Notes under the pieces: model-generated | The model's database searches: none | What the model was told of the DNA's origin: nothing | The model's input: the letters and a program-made list of their open reading frames with translations, nothing else | Program-made: the position numbers and the translations under genes | NCBI GenBank assembly: GCA_030789695.1 | Contig: CM061140.1 | Coordinates: 168,354,319 to 168,418,318 of the forward strand | Direction: 5' to 3' | DNA length: 64,000 bases | Origin: Scilla litardierei | Lineage: Eukaryota > Streptophyta > Magnoliopsida > Asparagales > Asparagaceae | Shown: piece after piece, positions 1 to 10,717 of the stretch | Layout of the letters: each line of letters begins with the position of its first letter | Position numbering within the stretch: the first letter of the stretch is position 1

Positions 1-822
1 CGTATGAAAGAGTACTCTCTTCAAGGGCACCACCCATAGGCGGTGGGTTAGCGCCAATCACGGTAAACCCCCGTGAGAAGGACGACTCGCTCATCACGAC
101 CTAAAGGCGTGAATCCTTTTTAGACATGAAATGCTAACAAGCGTGAAATCCTAACCTAAAACTTACAAACTTGGAATTGTTATCTCAGTTAAATTGCCAT
201 GCTAAGAACCAAAGAAAGGATTACTCCAATTGTCAAATTGCTTAGAATTGCATGATATGATGTCTTTTACTTTATTCCATTTTATAAATTACTTGTTTAA
301 ATCTTGTTGTCGCCATCTCATTTAAATTATTAACGCCTATTAAATTCAGTATAAATTTGTATATACATTGCCTCGGGTTTCTGACCGTTACTTGCAGACC
401 CTTGCTGACATACATTCATGTTTTTGGATGTATGTCAGATTCTGAGCTTGAGTATCAGGAGGTTCCTTACGAGACACCCGACTTGGAGAGTCAGGAGTTC
501 ACTGTAGATGCCGAGTCTCTCTCTGCGGAGGACTAGTGGACTTTGTCGTTGCTGCTTATCTATAGTTTGCTTTCAGTTGTTGTTGCGTGTACGTTTTACT
601 TTGGCCCAGCTGTGGCTTGTTGTTGTATTTCATGTACGGATGCTTATTATTCCGGATATGGCTTGTAATGTATGAATAATCTGGTTGTTCTGAAAAGCAT
701 GCAAAGGACCTGCCCTTGCATTTTACCACAGACGCTTAATGAACCTGAGTTTCACCGCTCCGGTTCAAGCGGACCCAGGAACGCTCTCGCTTCTGTCGTG
801 TTTTGGGAAGCGGGGCGTTACA
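1..822 (+). mobile_element. 3' portion of a Tekay-like Gypsy LTR (left end off window)
   Basis: The segment ends in GAAGCGGGGCGTTACA, nearly the same terminus as the complete solo LTR at 5786-9172 (GGGAAGCGGGGCGTGACA). It also has a stem-loop at the matching place near its 3' end. I see no coding capacity; the short frame at 672-884 runs across the LTR end and is not a gene. Long LTRs with TGTAACG...CGTTACA-type ends are common in Tekay/Del chromoviruses, so the lineage is an inference from end sequence and length. The 5' end and the TSD partner lie outside the window, so I cannot tell whether this is a solo LTR or part of a full element inserted in the Sire-type DNA that follows. Confidence 0.65.
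405..438. repeat. Perfect 11-bp stem-loop near LTR 3' end
   Basis: CTGACATACAT (405-415) pairs exactly with ATGTATGTCAG (428-438) across a 12-nt loop. The equivalent place in the other Tekay-like LTR (8728-8770) also has a perfect stem, with two base pairs changed on both arms. Confidence 0.7.
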
Positions 823-2553
823 ATCGTAGACTATCTTTATGCCTTTGCTCAAAAGATATTTTGTCACATTATGCCTCATGTTGAATCCTTTGTGATAATT
901 GAGCTAGGATGAAATCATGTCTCTATTTGCTCTCTTGGTTTCGTTCTCAAGTAATATCATGATTTTGACAGTATTTGCCTGCTTGCCATACTCTGTTATA
1001 TTACAATTGGTATCATCTCTACATATCATATTTACATTTGGTATCATATTTACAATTGTTAGACTATTTATATTGGATATCATCTTTACATGATCTTGTT
1101 TGATGCTAGTTTTGAGCGTATGATATAGTGCTTATCTTCCTTATGCTCATGGCATTCCATGCTTATCTTTGACTCATTATGTGAGTATCTATTTTGGAAT
1201 GCATGCTAGTACTATGGTTCTTTTGAACATTGTTTCAATTAGATTCCTAGGGTGCTAGAATTGTGTATGCCATATGTTTTATGATGTTACTATCTCTATT
1301 TTAGCATAACACTTTTGCGTGATATAGATATTTGATATTCATTTTCATTGTATCACTTTGTCACCCCACATCGCACACTTCACTTATATTAGGTATGCTT
1401 AATTTGGGAGATGCTTTGTGGAGTTTAGCTGGAGATACTTTTGGAGATGACTTGGTATGTCTACTATTGATATCACATGCCATTATACGTAATGTGTGTT
1501 ATTATCACATAACTTTGTACACATGGTTAAGAATTTCTATAGTCATGTTTGTTTACTTCGTCGCTCGACGATTATATTGATTAAATAGATTTACATGTAT
1601 GAAAACATAGAATTGTTTTCCATGCACTAAATTGGCTAAAAATATTGATCTATGTCAATGAGATGATTTTGATTCCACGATAATGTGGTTCATCATGTTC
1701 ATGTCTTTTATCTTACCAAGTATACTATTGGTATCACAAGACTATCTATCACTTTATGCTTCATGTTATAAATCTTGTGATAATTGAGTTTGTTTGGGTA
1801 TTTGACACTATTTGTTCCCTTGTTTTTCTTTCACAAGTGATGTCATGATTTTTTGATTTGTTACTTTTCTAACACTTCTCTCACTACTCTTTACAATTAG
1901 TATTTATTGTAATCTTTTATCTCATATGCTTATTGCTTATCCTTTTTTTGTGATAATTGAGGGTAGTTGAGTTGTTGTTGGATATGTGCTCTTGCAATTG
2001 ATATCTTTATTTTAATATCCTGTTTTCAATTGGTAACTTTACATTAGAGAACTTTACAATTGGTAACTTTACAATTGTTATACCTTTATGATTTCAACTC
2101 TATTATTGCATGTGTTGTTTCTATACCCCTATATCTTTTTGTTAATGACAAAGGGGGAGAGAAATAAACAAGATGTGCTTATTAAATGTTGAGTGTTAAA
2201 CAATAACTTGAATCATATAGACTTTATGTATGATCATTCATGTATATGATTTAAGGGGAGCATTGGTGATTACCTTGGTTTATATTGATTACATTATATA
2301 TATGTTGGTAATCATGCTCAGGTTTATGATGTGTATCACCTATATGATTTGAGTTGTGTATGCATATTATTTCTGGTCATTCATGCGATATATACACAAC
2401 CTCAAGTGATACATACACTATTAACTGCTGAATGATGCTATTGATTATTGATATTAACTTTATTGGCATCATTGCAAGGGGGAGTAAGTATATTTAATGC
2501 ACAATTATTTGTTTTGTTTATATTTGGTTTGTCATCATCAAAAAGGGGAAGAA
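823..2553 (+). mobile_element. Non-coding 3' internal region of Sire-type Copia element E
   Basis: This AT-rich stretch has no believable gene. It resembles the non-coding 3' region of element B: both hold a run around CGTCGCTCGACGATTA and several GGGGGAG purine blocks (here near 2151, 2255, 2474 and 2541). The last block, AAAAAGGGGAAGAA at 2540-2553, directly precedes an LTR start and is the likely polypurine tract. Gag and pol of E are not in the window, being replaced on the left by the Tekay-like LTR. The frame at 1332-1580 has no recognisable content. Confidence 0.6.
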
Positions 2554-2592
2554 TGTTGAGTATTGGACTCTCCACCTTGATTTTGATGATGA
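2532..2592. repeat. Inverted repeat spanning polypurine tract and LTR start of element E
   Basis: TCATCATCAAAA (2532-2543) is the exact reverse complement of TTTTGATGATGA (2581-2592). The purine tract and the TGTTGAG start of the LTR lie between the arms. Elements A and B have the same arrangement. Confidence 0.7.
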
Positions 2593-3250
2593 TCAAACAC
2601 AAATCATTGTGAGTAACTCTTGTGATTGCAGTTAGCTAAAAAGTCACCAATTAGATTCAAGAAGATCAAAAGTGACTACACGTGTTAATTCAAGTGGAGG
2701 ACTTGGTAGATCAACAAAGGTGAAGCATTGGCTTGAAGAACTCAAAGGCTACTTCAAATCTCAAGTCAATAGCATCAACAAATGAATGGAGATTCAATCC
2801 AAAGAAAAGAAAGGAATGGATGAGTCAAAAGATTCGAAGACCATGACGTTGAAGATATTCAAGTCATTCAACTAAAAGACTCAAGTCCATGAAGAATTAT
2901 GAAGATCGTCGCCAAAGTAATTTGTTCATCTCAAGCGACGTCCCAAGACTTCCTCAGAAAGCGTGATCGTTGTGCCTGGAGCTTTGTTGAAGCTCAAGGA
3001 GTATTCATGAAGTCAAGGGATTCGGATTATCCATGTTGAAGCTTGGAAGACGGTTCGTCATGTTATTTATATTGTCTTCTAGCTTCGGTTTAGTAGAATG
3101 TTAAGCCTTGAGTAGTACTTGCCTAGAAATCTTCATAACTTTCATATCGTATCTCTAGGATTGCCTTAGAAGCCATTAGAAACTTTCCCGTAGCCTATCG
3201 TTTCATTTCACGGCTTCATATGCATCTTAGTTGGTTCAAGAAGAAGAACC
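2554..3250 (+). mobile_element. 3' LTR of Sire-type element E, first part (split by element A)
   Basis: It starts TGTTGAGTATTGGACTC after a polypurine tract. It is a diverged relative of the LTR of element B, which starts TGTTGAATATTGGACTC; both share GAAGATCGTCGCCAAA/GAGATCGTCGCCAAA-like and AGAATGTTAAGCCTTGAGTA blocks. Element A interrupts it at 3251 and the LTR resumes at 13992. The total LTR length without A is about 2.1 kb. The frame at 3339-3599 lies in A's LTR and is not a gene. Confidence 0.75.
3246..3250. repeat. Target-site duplication of element A (left copy, GAACC)
   Basis: GAACC here and at 13987-13991 flank the two outer ends of element A exactly, with TG...CA ends between them. 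Confidence 0.9.
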
Positions 3251-3746
3251 TGATGGAAACTGAATTCCACCCCAAGTGATTTTGATGATGAGCACATCAA
3301 ATGAAAGCTTAAGTGTACTAACTACACTACACTGAAGTGTGCAGAATATGCGAAGTTTTACTCATACTCAAAGAAGCACAAATCTACGCTCAAAGACAAG
3401 GACAAACGTGGCTAAGTCAAATGATGAAGTTCAAAGCTCAAATAGAACAAGAAGCTCAAGTGATGCTCGCATCCACTTCATCAAATTGATCAAGCTTCCA
3501 AAGACATGTCCTAAGTCTATAGTGAGTGTGTCGTGTCTCTTTAGGGTATTTGTTAAAGCCAAATCATATAGACAAAACACACGCACACAAACAATTTGAA
3601 AAGACTTTTTGAAAATCTCTTTTATATCTTCAAAAATGTTTTAGAGAGCTTTCTCTAGGCATCCTATAACTTCCGTAGTGAAACTCCACACACCCTGGAG
3701 TTAACTACCTGTCTGACTAGAAGTGTTGCAGGAAAAACTCCTTTGG

Positions 3747-3843
3747 GAGTCGACTACCAACAGTAGGGAGTCGACTACTGGCTGGGATTCAAGATTCCCT
3801 GAAACACTCTGGGAGTCGACTACCAACAGTAGGGAGTCGACTA
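3747..3843. repeat. Four GGGAGTCGACTACC palindrome motifs in the LTR of A
   Basis: Two pairs of GGGAGTCGACTAC(C/T), each pair joined by AACAGTA, lie 120-215 bp upstream of the TATA box. The core AGTCGACT is a perfect palindrome. The same cluster is in the 3' LTR (12821-12917). Confidence 0.85.
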
Positions 3844-3961
3844 CCAGCTGAAAAATTCTGACGTTTTGATTTGAATTTTGAAAATTCGTTGAGTGATTTT
3901 CTCCGTGATTTTTGGGACAAAAGTCAAAGAAAATTTGAATTTCAAATCTCAGAATTTTCCC

Positions 3962-3969
3962 TATAAATA
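3962..3969 (+). promoter_or_regulatory. TATA box of the 5' LTR of A
   Basis: TATAAATA follows CCC and lies downstream of the palindrome cluster, where the U3 core promoter is expected. The 3' LTR has the same sequence near 13036. Confidence 0.7.
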
Positions 3970-4914
3970 AGAGCTAATTTCATTTGAGAAAACACAACAT
4001 CTATTGAAAATCAAATCTCTCGTGCAAACGCTCTTTGAATTCAACGCTCTCTTTCTCTCTAGCCAATTCTATTTTTATTGTGATCTTGCAAAATTCTGTT
4101 ATTACTTTTTTAAAAATCATACTCTTGTTTTATTGGCTAAACGTTTTTCAAAATCCATATTGCTATTCTCTTTATTTTTGTTTAACGGATTTTTTGAAAA
4201 GCATTAGATCTAGATCACAAAGAATTCTCTCGTATCTTTGTGTGATCTAGACTCTTATTCTATCAAACCACTACACAACTTTTTCTATCATTGATTGGCT
4301 ATAGAATCGGGTGTAAAAACCAATCTCCATCAATTTATTGTGGTGTATTGGATATAAGTTTCATTGTGTTGTTGTTGGAACACTAGACAAGTCTAGGTGT
4401 TGCCAGTCGGAAATCCTGGTTGAGACTAGGTCGTTGGAAATCCTAACGAGTGAAGTTAGGTACTTGTATTTGCTAAGGCAGATAGTGGAAAATCTCGTAC
4501 CGGATTGGTCGGGGACTGGACGTACCCGGGTTGCGGGGAACCAGGATAAAATCGCTTGTCTCTGCGTTTGTTTTTCTGTGATTGTTTATATTTATTGTAC
4601 AAGCATTTTTCATTTGCTAGTCTTATATCTTTGTAATTCCTTATTTATTTATTATTACAAAGATTGTTTATTTAATTCCGCTGTGAAAAGATCTCTCTGT
4701 GAAGATTTATATCTGATTGTAATCTTTTCTCTATCATATTTGTAAGATTACTTTGTTGATTAAGAACCAAGCGTAGATCACTCTACTTGGCTTCTTAGGC
4801 AACATTAGAAGGATTTTATTTGTGCTAATCTTAACAATCGAAAAAGTATACTATTTGCACAATACTATTCAACCCCCCTTCTAGTGTTGTTTTCCATCCA
4901 CAGGATCCAACACT

Positions 4915-4926
4915 TGGTATCAGAGC
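4915..4926 (+). promoter_or_regulatory. Primer binding site of element A
   Basis: TGGTATCAGAGC begins two bases after the 5' LTR. It is complementary to the 3' end of plant initiator tRNA-Met, the usual primer for Copia elements. Confidence 0.9.
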
Positions 4927-4941
4927 GAGGCTACAAAGGTG

Positions 4942-5785
4942 ATGGCGTCAACATCCTTTCACTCTGAAGGACTGAATACCATGCGACCACCACTGTTCAA
5001 TGGAACCAACTACGCTAGCTGGAAGATCCGAATGAAGACTCACCTAGAATCATTAGACATTGAAGCTTGGACCGTTACTAAAGTCCCGTACATCGCACCC
5101 ACCGACGTTGAGTTTGGAAAATGGTCTGTCGACGACAAGAAGAGAGCTAATCTCAATGCAAAAGCAATGAATGCACTATTTTGCGCCGTTACAGGAAATG
5201 AGTTCAATCGAGTCTCCCAATGTGAGACATCACACCAAATATGGCATACTCTTCAGGTAAGTCACGAAGGAACCGAAAAGGTAAACGAATCCCGCATAAA
5301 TGTCTTACATTCTAAATTCGAATCCTTTAAAATGGAAGAAGGAGAGAGTATCACCGATGTGAATACTCGTTTTACTAATATTACAAATGAGCTCGCAGGA
5401 TTAGGAAAAAAACTTTCCGAATATGAGCAGGTAATGAAGATACTAAGATCCCTCCGACCCGAATGGAAGGGAAAGACAACCGCCATCCGAGAGGCTCATA
5501 ATGTGAAAGACCTCACCATTGAAGAACTAATGGGAAATGTCATGGCATATGAGATTGAGCTTGAAGAAGACAAGAAGATCGAAGAAAAATCAAAGAAGAA
5601 GAATCTCGCGTTCAAAGCCCAAGAGGAAGATTCTGACTACACGGACAAAGAAGACCATATCGCGTTCATCTCAAAGAACTTTAAAGAGTTCATCACAAGT
5701 AAGTATGGAAAACGATCTTTTAGACCCACTAACGGTATTATTTGTTTTGGTTGCAACAAACCAGGGCATGTCAAGAGAGACTGTC
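4942..5785 (+). pseudogene. gag of element A, N-terminal part (split by a solo LTR)
   Basis: Encodes the capsid-type Gag of a Sire-lineage Copia element. Near residues 15-30 is PPLFNGTNYASWKIRM, the usual N-terminal signature of Copia Gag. A typical Gag helical region follows, ending in a zinc knuckle of the form CX2CX4HX4C (CFGCNKPGHVKRDC, near residue 268). The frame at 4939 opens with GTG; the ATG at 4942 is the natural start. A solo LTR interrupts the frame immediately after the last zinc-ligand cysteine. The reading frame resumes in register at 9178, so the insertion is the only break I see. Confidence 0.88.
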
Positions 5786-8700
5786 TGTAACGACCTGAAT
5801 TTTTCAACACTTCAATTTACGTGCTTAACGTATTTTTAACATTTTAAAATCTCTTTATAAATGTAGTCAAGAGTTTTATAACAAAACTGATTTCAAAAAT
5901 TTCCTATAAAAATGTTTTGATGTACCAGACTAGTTATGGAGTATTTTAGCAAGATCGGATTTCATCAAATACCTCTAAAAGATCTGATAAAAATTCATTT
6001 TCAGATATTGCAGTTTTGACTCAATGAATTTATTTTCTATTCAAACGTCTTCAAAACATTTTCAAACTTCCGCAGTAACATCCTATGTCCATTTAGGGCT
6101 CCCCACATTAATTTCGTAATTTTCTGATATCATTTCAATAGAGAACCCGCAAACCCGCTTTCTAAACGTTTTGGCCAAAAACTAGTATTTCCGTAGCCCA
6201 AATCCTGTAACGGTCTTCGTATTCACGATCCTCGTGACGATACGATCCCGTGGCTATATTTTCGTAATTTTTCGGAGTCGTTTAACCCCAGGGGCAAAAT
6301 CGTAATTTCACCATTTGTTTTCACTAATTACCGTTTTACTTTTCCCTAATTACTATCCTAATCACCCATACTCTAGTCGGCAAATGACTCCAAAATCCCA
6401 TTTGAGCAGCCCATGTGTTGCACAAAATGTCTAAAGTTAGTCAAAAGCTAACTTTGCATTCATTTCATTTGACTAAGTATTTAATACCATCTTATTATTT
6501 AATTAATACCTAAACCCTATATAATCCCCTCAGCTAATCCTCTTCTCCTTCACTCAATTAATCTCCCAGGCAAAATAAACTCCTATCTCTTCACCTCATC
6601 CACGCCCACACCCCTCTTCCCTCGACGGAGCTCCGACGCTCGACCACCGCCGCCTAGGCTTCGACCCATGCCGCTACATCCACCCCTATCGCCGCCATCG
6701 AAACGAGCTGCCCCGGAGCGCCGCTGCCCTCCGACGTACCGCCGCTCCCCTCCCCTGTTCCCGCCTCCTCCTCGCCGAGCGCTGCTCGCTCCGACCCCAG
6801 CTGCCCCCGCCTCCCGAAGCAGCCGCTCCGCCGCTCCTCTCCCCTGTTCCGACGCCACTGCACACCGCCGCCAAGCCCCCGCCGGTGTTCTCTTCGCTCC
6901 GGCAACCGCCTTCCGCCGTGCTGCCACCGTACTCGCCTCGCCCACCTCGCGAGCACGCCGTCGCCGGTGTCGTCCTCCCGACCCGAGCTCAGGCGACAGC
7001 ACCACAGCCCGCCTCCCCCACTTTTGACGCCGTCCGCCGCCACCGTGGACGTCGACTGCGACGCCCCGCTCCGCCGTCACCGCCGCTTCCACCTCTGACG
7101 CAGACCGCCACCGCCGCCGGCGAACTCCAACGAGGAAGCCCCCAGTCGCCGTTGTTTTCCTGTGAAATAACGGAGGAGGTTGGGTTTTATACACGAATAC
7201 GTATTTTATACGTATTTGAATACGTATTTAAGTATTTTTGAATATTTATAATATAATATTATTGGATTTAAATTCATAGTAATTCGTACAGGCCTCAGAA
7301 AATTGCGAGACTAGTCCCAGAAAATCAGAAACGTCGAAACGAATCCATTGGCGCTAGTTTCATCGCCAAAAGGAAAGTATATTTCTCACAGTGAATTTTT
7401 AAAGGCAAAACTTAAATAGGTTAAAATCCTTTTAAAATTCGTAGCTTGCAATTTTTACACATACCGCTGTACGATAAAAATATATGTTACAGTACCTGTA
7501 AATACGATCGTTTTGACATCTTGTTTGCAGAATTCTGACGTACGGTTTGCCCGGAATAAATCTTTGAACCTGTATAGTAACAATAATTTCTTGTTTTAAA
7601 ATTCCTTTTAAAATTCGTAGTTTGTGATTTTCACTTACACTGAGGTACGATAAAAATATATGCCGTAGTACTAGTGAATACGACCATTTTGACACCTTGA
7701 TTGAAGAATTCTGATGTACGGATTGCTCTAAACAATTCCGTGAACATATGTTTTAAAAATCGTTCCTTGATTTAAAATTGCTTTTTGGCTTTTTAAAATT
7801 GTCTAAAATTGTTTAAAAATCTTGAAAAATAACTACTAGTCTTAGAAAGTATTTTAAGCTAATTTAAACTCTTTTGCTTGGTTAAAATCGCATCTTACTC
7901 GTTCTTTTATTTATTTAAGTGATCCAGAAGTTTTCATTTAATCGAGCCGTGAAGTTGTGAACTTTCACGAGACTGTTGTACAGACTATTGGAATACCGAG
8001 ATTGAATTGACTAAATGGAAGATGGAACTTCAACAATATTGAATGGAAGATGGAACTTTAATAATATAGAATGGAAGATGGAATTTCAATAATAGACAGA
8101 TAGTACACGTTCTTTTGACCCGACACTAGACCTGACCTGGGATTGGGGTAGTCTATGATCACAAGTGTTACAGAATAACTGGATGCGCCATACTAAATTA
8201 CCTCCAACACATTACGGGGGTTAGAACCTTGACCGTTGCCATATCGGAACGGTGGGTAAGCCTCGGAGTTGCTCCTGTCGCAGGCTGCATGTTGGTTATC
8301 TCTAGTACTCTTGGACATGGACTTATCACTAGGATAGACTAGTTATTGATTATTGTTCTAACCTCTTTTTCTACAGGATTACTACAGTTTGGTTATTGGA
8401 TGCTAAATTGTCACAGGTTGCTGATAGTATTGCAAATTGTTATTGAAATTGCTACATGTTGCAAATGGTATTGCAAATGGCTATCAATGATTAAATTGCT
8501 GCAGGTTGTAAATGTTTAACTGATTTAACTGATTTAACTGATTTAACTGCTTTAACTCTTTTAAGTTCAACTTATTACTGGTCTTTAATTCTTTTAAAGT
8601 TAAAATTATTGCTTGTCTTTAACTCTTTTAAAGTTTAAACTTATTGCTTGTCTTTAAAGTTCATCGTTGTTTAATTTTAAAATGTCCAATATTTTGGTTT

Positions 8701-9172
8701 TGAGAATATCTTGCCGAGTAAATCTCGCTGACGGACATTTCATTTTGTTTTTTTACGAAATGTCCGTCAGGTATCGATAGTGAGTTCTTTGAAGACACTA
8801 CCACAGGAATCGAGCCAGTGCTTGACGAGCACGTGGAGTACCCACCCACAGAAGATTAGACAATCCCCTTCGCGACTGTTTATTTACATTTAAAATAATG
8901 TAATTGTGTACTTTGTTTGTATTGGACATACTAGGCCGAGATGTATCTTAATTATTGTACACTAAATATGTAATAATGTTGTTTGAGCTGCTTCTTAAAT
9001 TTGCGTGCAAGGATCTGCAATTTTTATACAGACGCTTAGTGTGTTTAAGCCAAGGAGGAAGAAAAAGAAGAAGATTCCAAAAGAAAAAAAAGGGGTACTC
9101 CTCCTTGTTTTAAGCACATCGCGGACCCGCTCGCGTCCTCGCTCCCGGTAGAATGGGAAGCGGGGCGTGACA
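5786..9172 (+). mobile_element. Tekay-like Gypsy solo LTR (3387 bp) nested in gag of A
   Basis: Ends are TGTAACGACC and GGGGCGTGACA. The 5-bp TSD CTGTC is at 5781-5785 and 9173-9177. There is no internal domain, primer site or second LTR, so it is a solo LTR left by LTR-LTR recombination. Its 3' end matches 1-822. The GC-rich block at about 6600-7160 produces long overlapping frames on both strands (6583-7241). These are of biased composition (Arg/Pro/Ala/Gly), with no conserved domain, and look like a GC-rich transcribed leader rather than a gene. From 7250 to 9172 I see no gene. Confidence 0.9.
8728..8770. repeat. Perfect 14-bp stem-loop near the 3' end of the Tekay-like solo LTR
   Basis: CTGACGGACATTTC (8728-8741) pairs exactly with GAAATGTCCGTCAG (8757-8770) across a 15-nt T-rich loop. 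It is positionally equivalent to the hairpin at 405-438. Confidence 0.75.
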
Positions 9173-9177
9173 CTGTC

Positions 9178-10007
9178 CATTGGAGAGAAACAATCGTGAT
9201 TCCAGAGATCATGGAAAGAACAAAGATAATAATGAAAAGCGAAACAACGGAAGAAACAAATTCCGACGACAAAAGAAAGAAGCTTACGCAGCCTTCGACC
9301 AGAGCGACGATTCCTCATCCGATGAATCCTCAGAGGAAGATAATGATGAAAGAAGAGAAACAGCACACATGTGTTTCATGGCATCCACATCCTCCAAGGT
9401 AAGCACGCATCATGATTCATCTAGCGACAATGATTCGTCATCAAGTGATGATGAAGACATGGATTATAGGGGAGCATATAAGGAGCTATGCAAAATGCAT
9501 GAAAAGCTCATAAAAGAACATAGAAGAACACTTAGAAATATTAAAAAGGATACTAAAGAAAAAGAAGAAATCATTAAAGAAAATAGTCTCCTTAAAGAAA
9601 AGAATGATTTTTTGCAACAAGATATTTCTTTAGTAAATGAAAAGGTTGAGAATCTGAATAATCTTCTCGTATCTGTCAAAGATAAATACGACGCTACGAT
9701 GAAAATTATTGAGAATTTCAACAAAGGAAAAGGAAAGCTAGATAGTATAATAAAAGATCAAAAAGCCTCATCTAGCAAAACCGGACTCGGTTATGATTCA
9801 CATCATACCAAGAAATGGGTTAAGCATACTAGGATGCATCATTCTAACACTAATGTTTTGAGCATCTGGATACCAAAGAAACTATCTGATCAACGAAGGA
9901 AAATGTACACTATTGACTTTGTTCAGCAAGTTCATTTAAACAAAAATTACAAATATATTGTTCATGAGGGAACTAAACCATACTGGGTTTGGCTTCCTAA
10001 AGACTAA
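9178..10007 (+). pseudogene. gag of element A, C-terminal part
   Basis: This continues the frame of 4942-5785 once the solo LTR and one TSD copy are discounted. It encodes an asparagine/arginine-rich segment, a Ser/Asp/Glu-rich acidic segment with the family motif AHMCFMAS, a Lys/Glu-rich coiled-coil segment, and a C-terminus ending WLPKD. Gag of element B ends in the matching WLPKV, which shows that the end is genuine. The apparent start at 9180 is a TTG and is not a real start. No frameshift is visible. Confidence 0.85.
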
Positions 10008-10040
10008 CTTCTCGGACTAAAAAAAAGAGTACCATAAACG

Positions 10041-10053
10041 TTTTATTTTCAGG
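10041..10053 (+). promoter_or_regulatory. Splice-acceptor-like site after gag of A
   Basis: TTTTATTTTCAG followed by GTACTCC lies 45 bases after the gag stop codon. Element B has CTATCTTTAG followed by GTACTC 53 bases after its gag stop, where the pol frame opens. Conservation in A, which has lost pol, suggests function in their ancestor. The splicing role is inferred. Confidence 0.5.
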
Positions 10054-10293
10054 TACTCCAAAGAAATGAAAGGAAGAAAACAAGATCAAACGCTTTGTAA
10101 AGGATCAACACTAACAACCTTCTTGCGCAACTCAAGTTTCTTGCTAAAATATATTTGATTAAATTTAATTAAATAAATATTTTTTTATTTTTTCTTATGT
10201 ATTTGTGTTATACTCCTAAAAACATCTTGCGTTCAGAAATCGCACTCGACCTGGATCAAAAAACCCATCGGGATGAGAAAACGACTCAACCCA

Positions 10294-10331
10294 GTAGGGA
10301 GTCGACTACCTCCATGAGGGAGTCGACTACC
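10294..10331. repeat. Internal copies of the LTR palindrome motif upstream of ORF3 in A
   Basis: Two copies of (G)GGAGTCGACTACC, identical to the LTR motif of this element, lie about 400 bp upstream of the ORF3 start codon, outside either LTR. A weaker relative (AGCCGACTACC) is at about 10532. Confidence 0.85.
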
Positions 10332-10630
10332 AGAGTATATGCGAAAATCTGGGTTTATTTTTTGACTAACTCCTAATGGGTTCTATTGAGTAAATGGCTT
10401 CATATCCTCAAGGCAACTTATACCCAATAAGCTAAAACTTCATCCTAACCCTTCATCTCTTGATCCTAAGGCCCTCATTCCTTTCCATCTTTCATCCAAA
10501 GATTAAAACCCCCCAAGAGAAACCCTAGGTAGCCGACTACCTCATTTGCTCCTCCTCTCTTGAGAATTCTCTTGGTGCTTGGTTCATTTGAAGCTCCTCC
10601 GAACTTCATTTCTTCCAAACTTCACCCAAG

Positions 10631-10717
10631 GTAAAATCTTTTTTACTTCATGATCTTTATTTCATTATTTCTCTTACTTATCTAGCATTGTAAAAATACT
10701 GTTTTTACTCTTTCTAG
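10631..10717 (+). other. Predicted 5'-UTR intron immediately before ORF3 of A
   Basis: CACCCAAG precedes GTAAAATC. The intron is T-rich and ends CTCTTTCTAG directly against the ATG of ORF3. An 87-bp GT...AG intron at this place would fit a separate ORF3 mRNA. Between 10054 and 10630 I see no coding sequence. Confidence 0.5.

Larger units (their letters stand above)
3251..4912 (+). mobile_element. 5' LTR of element A (1662 bp)
   Basis: It starts TGATGGAAACTG and ends GATCCAACA, matching 12325-13986 over the full length with no indel. It contains two pairs of GGGAGTCGACTACC motifs (3747-3843), then a TATA box. The small frames inside (3339-3599, 4004-4250, 4338-4745) recur in the 3' LTR only because the LTRs are copies. 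Confidence 0.93.

Noticed and set aside
6583..7241. Long overlapping open frames on both strands
   Set aside because: They lie inside a solo LTR with TSD, have GC-biased composition and no domain; open frames are expected in such GC-rich DNA.
9180..9182. Start of an independent gene at 9180
   Set aside because: The frame opens with TTG and is the in-register continuation of gag across the solo LTR.
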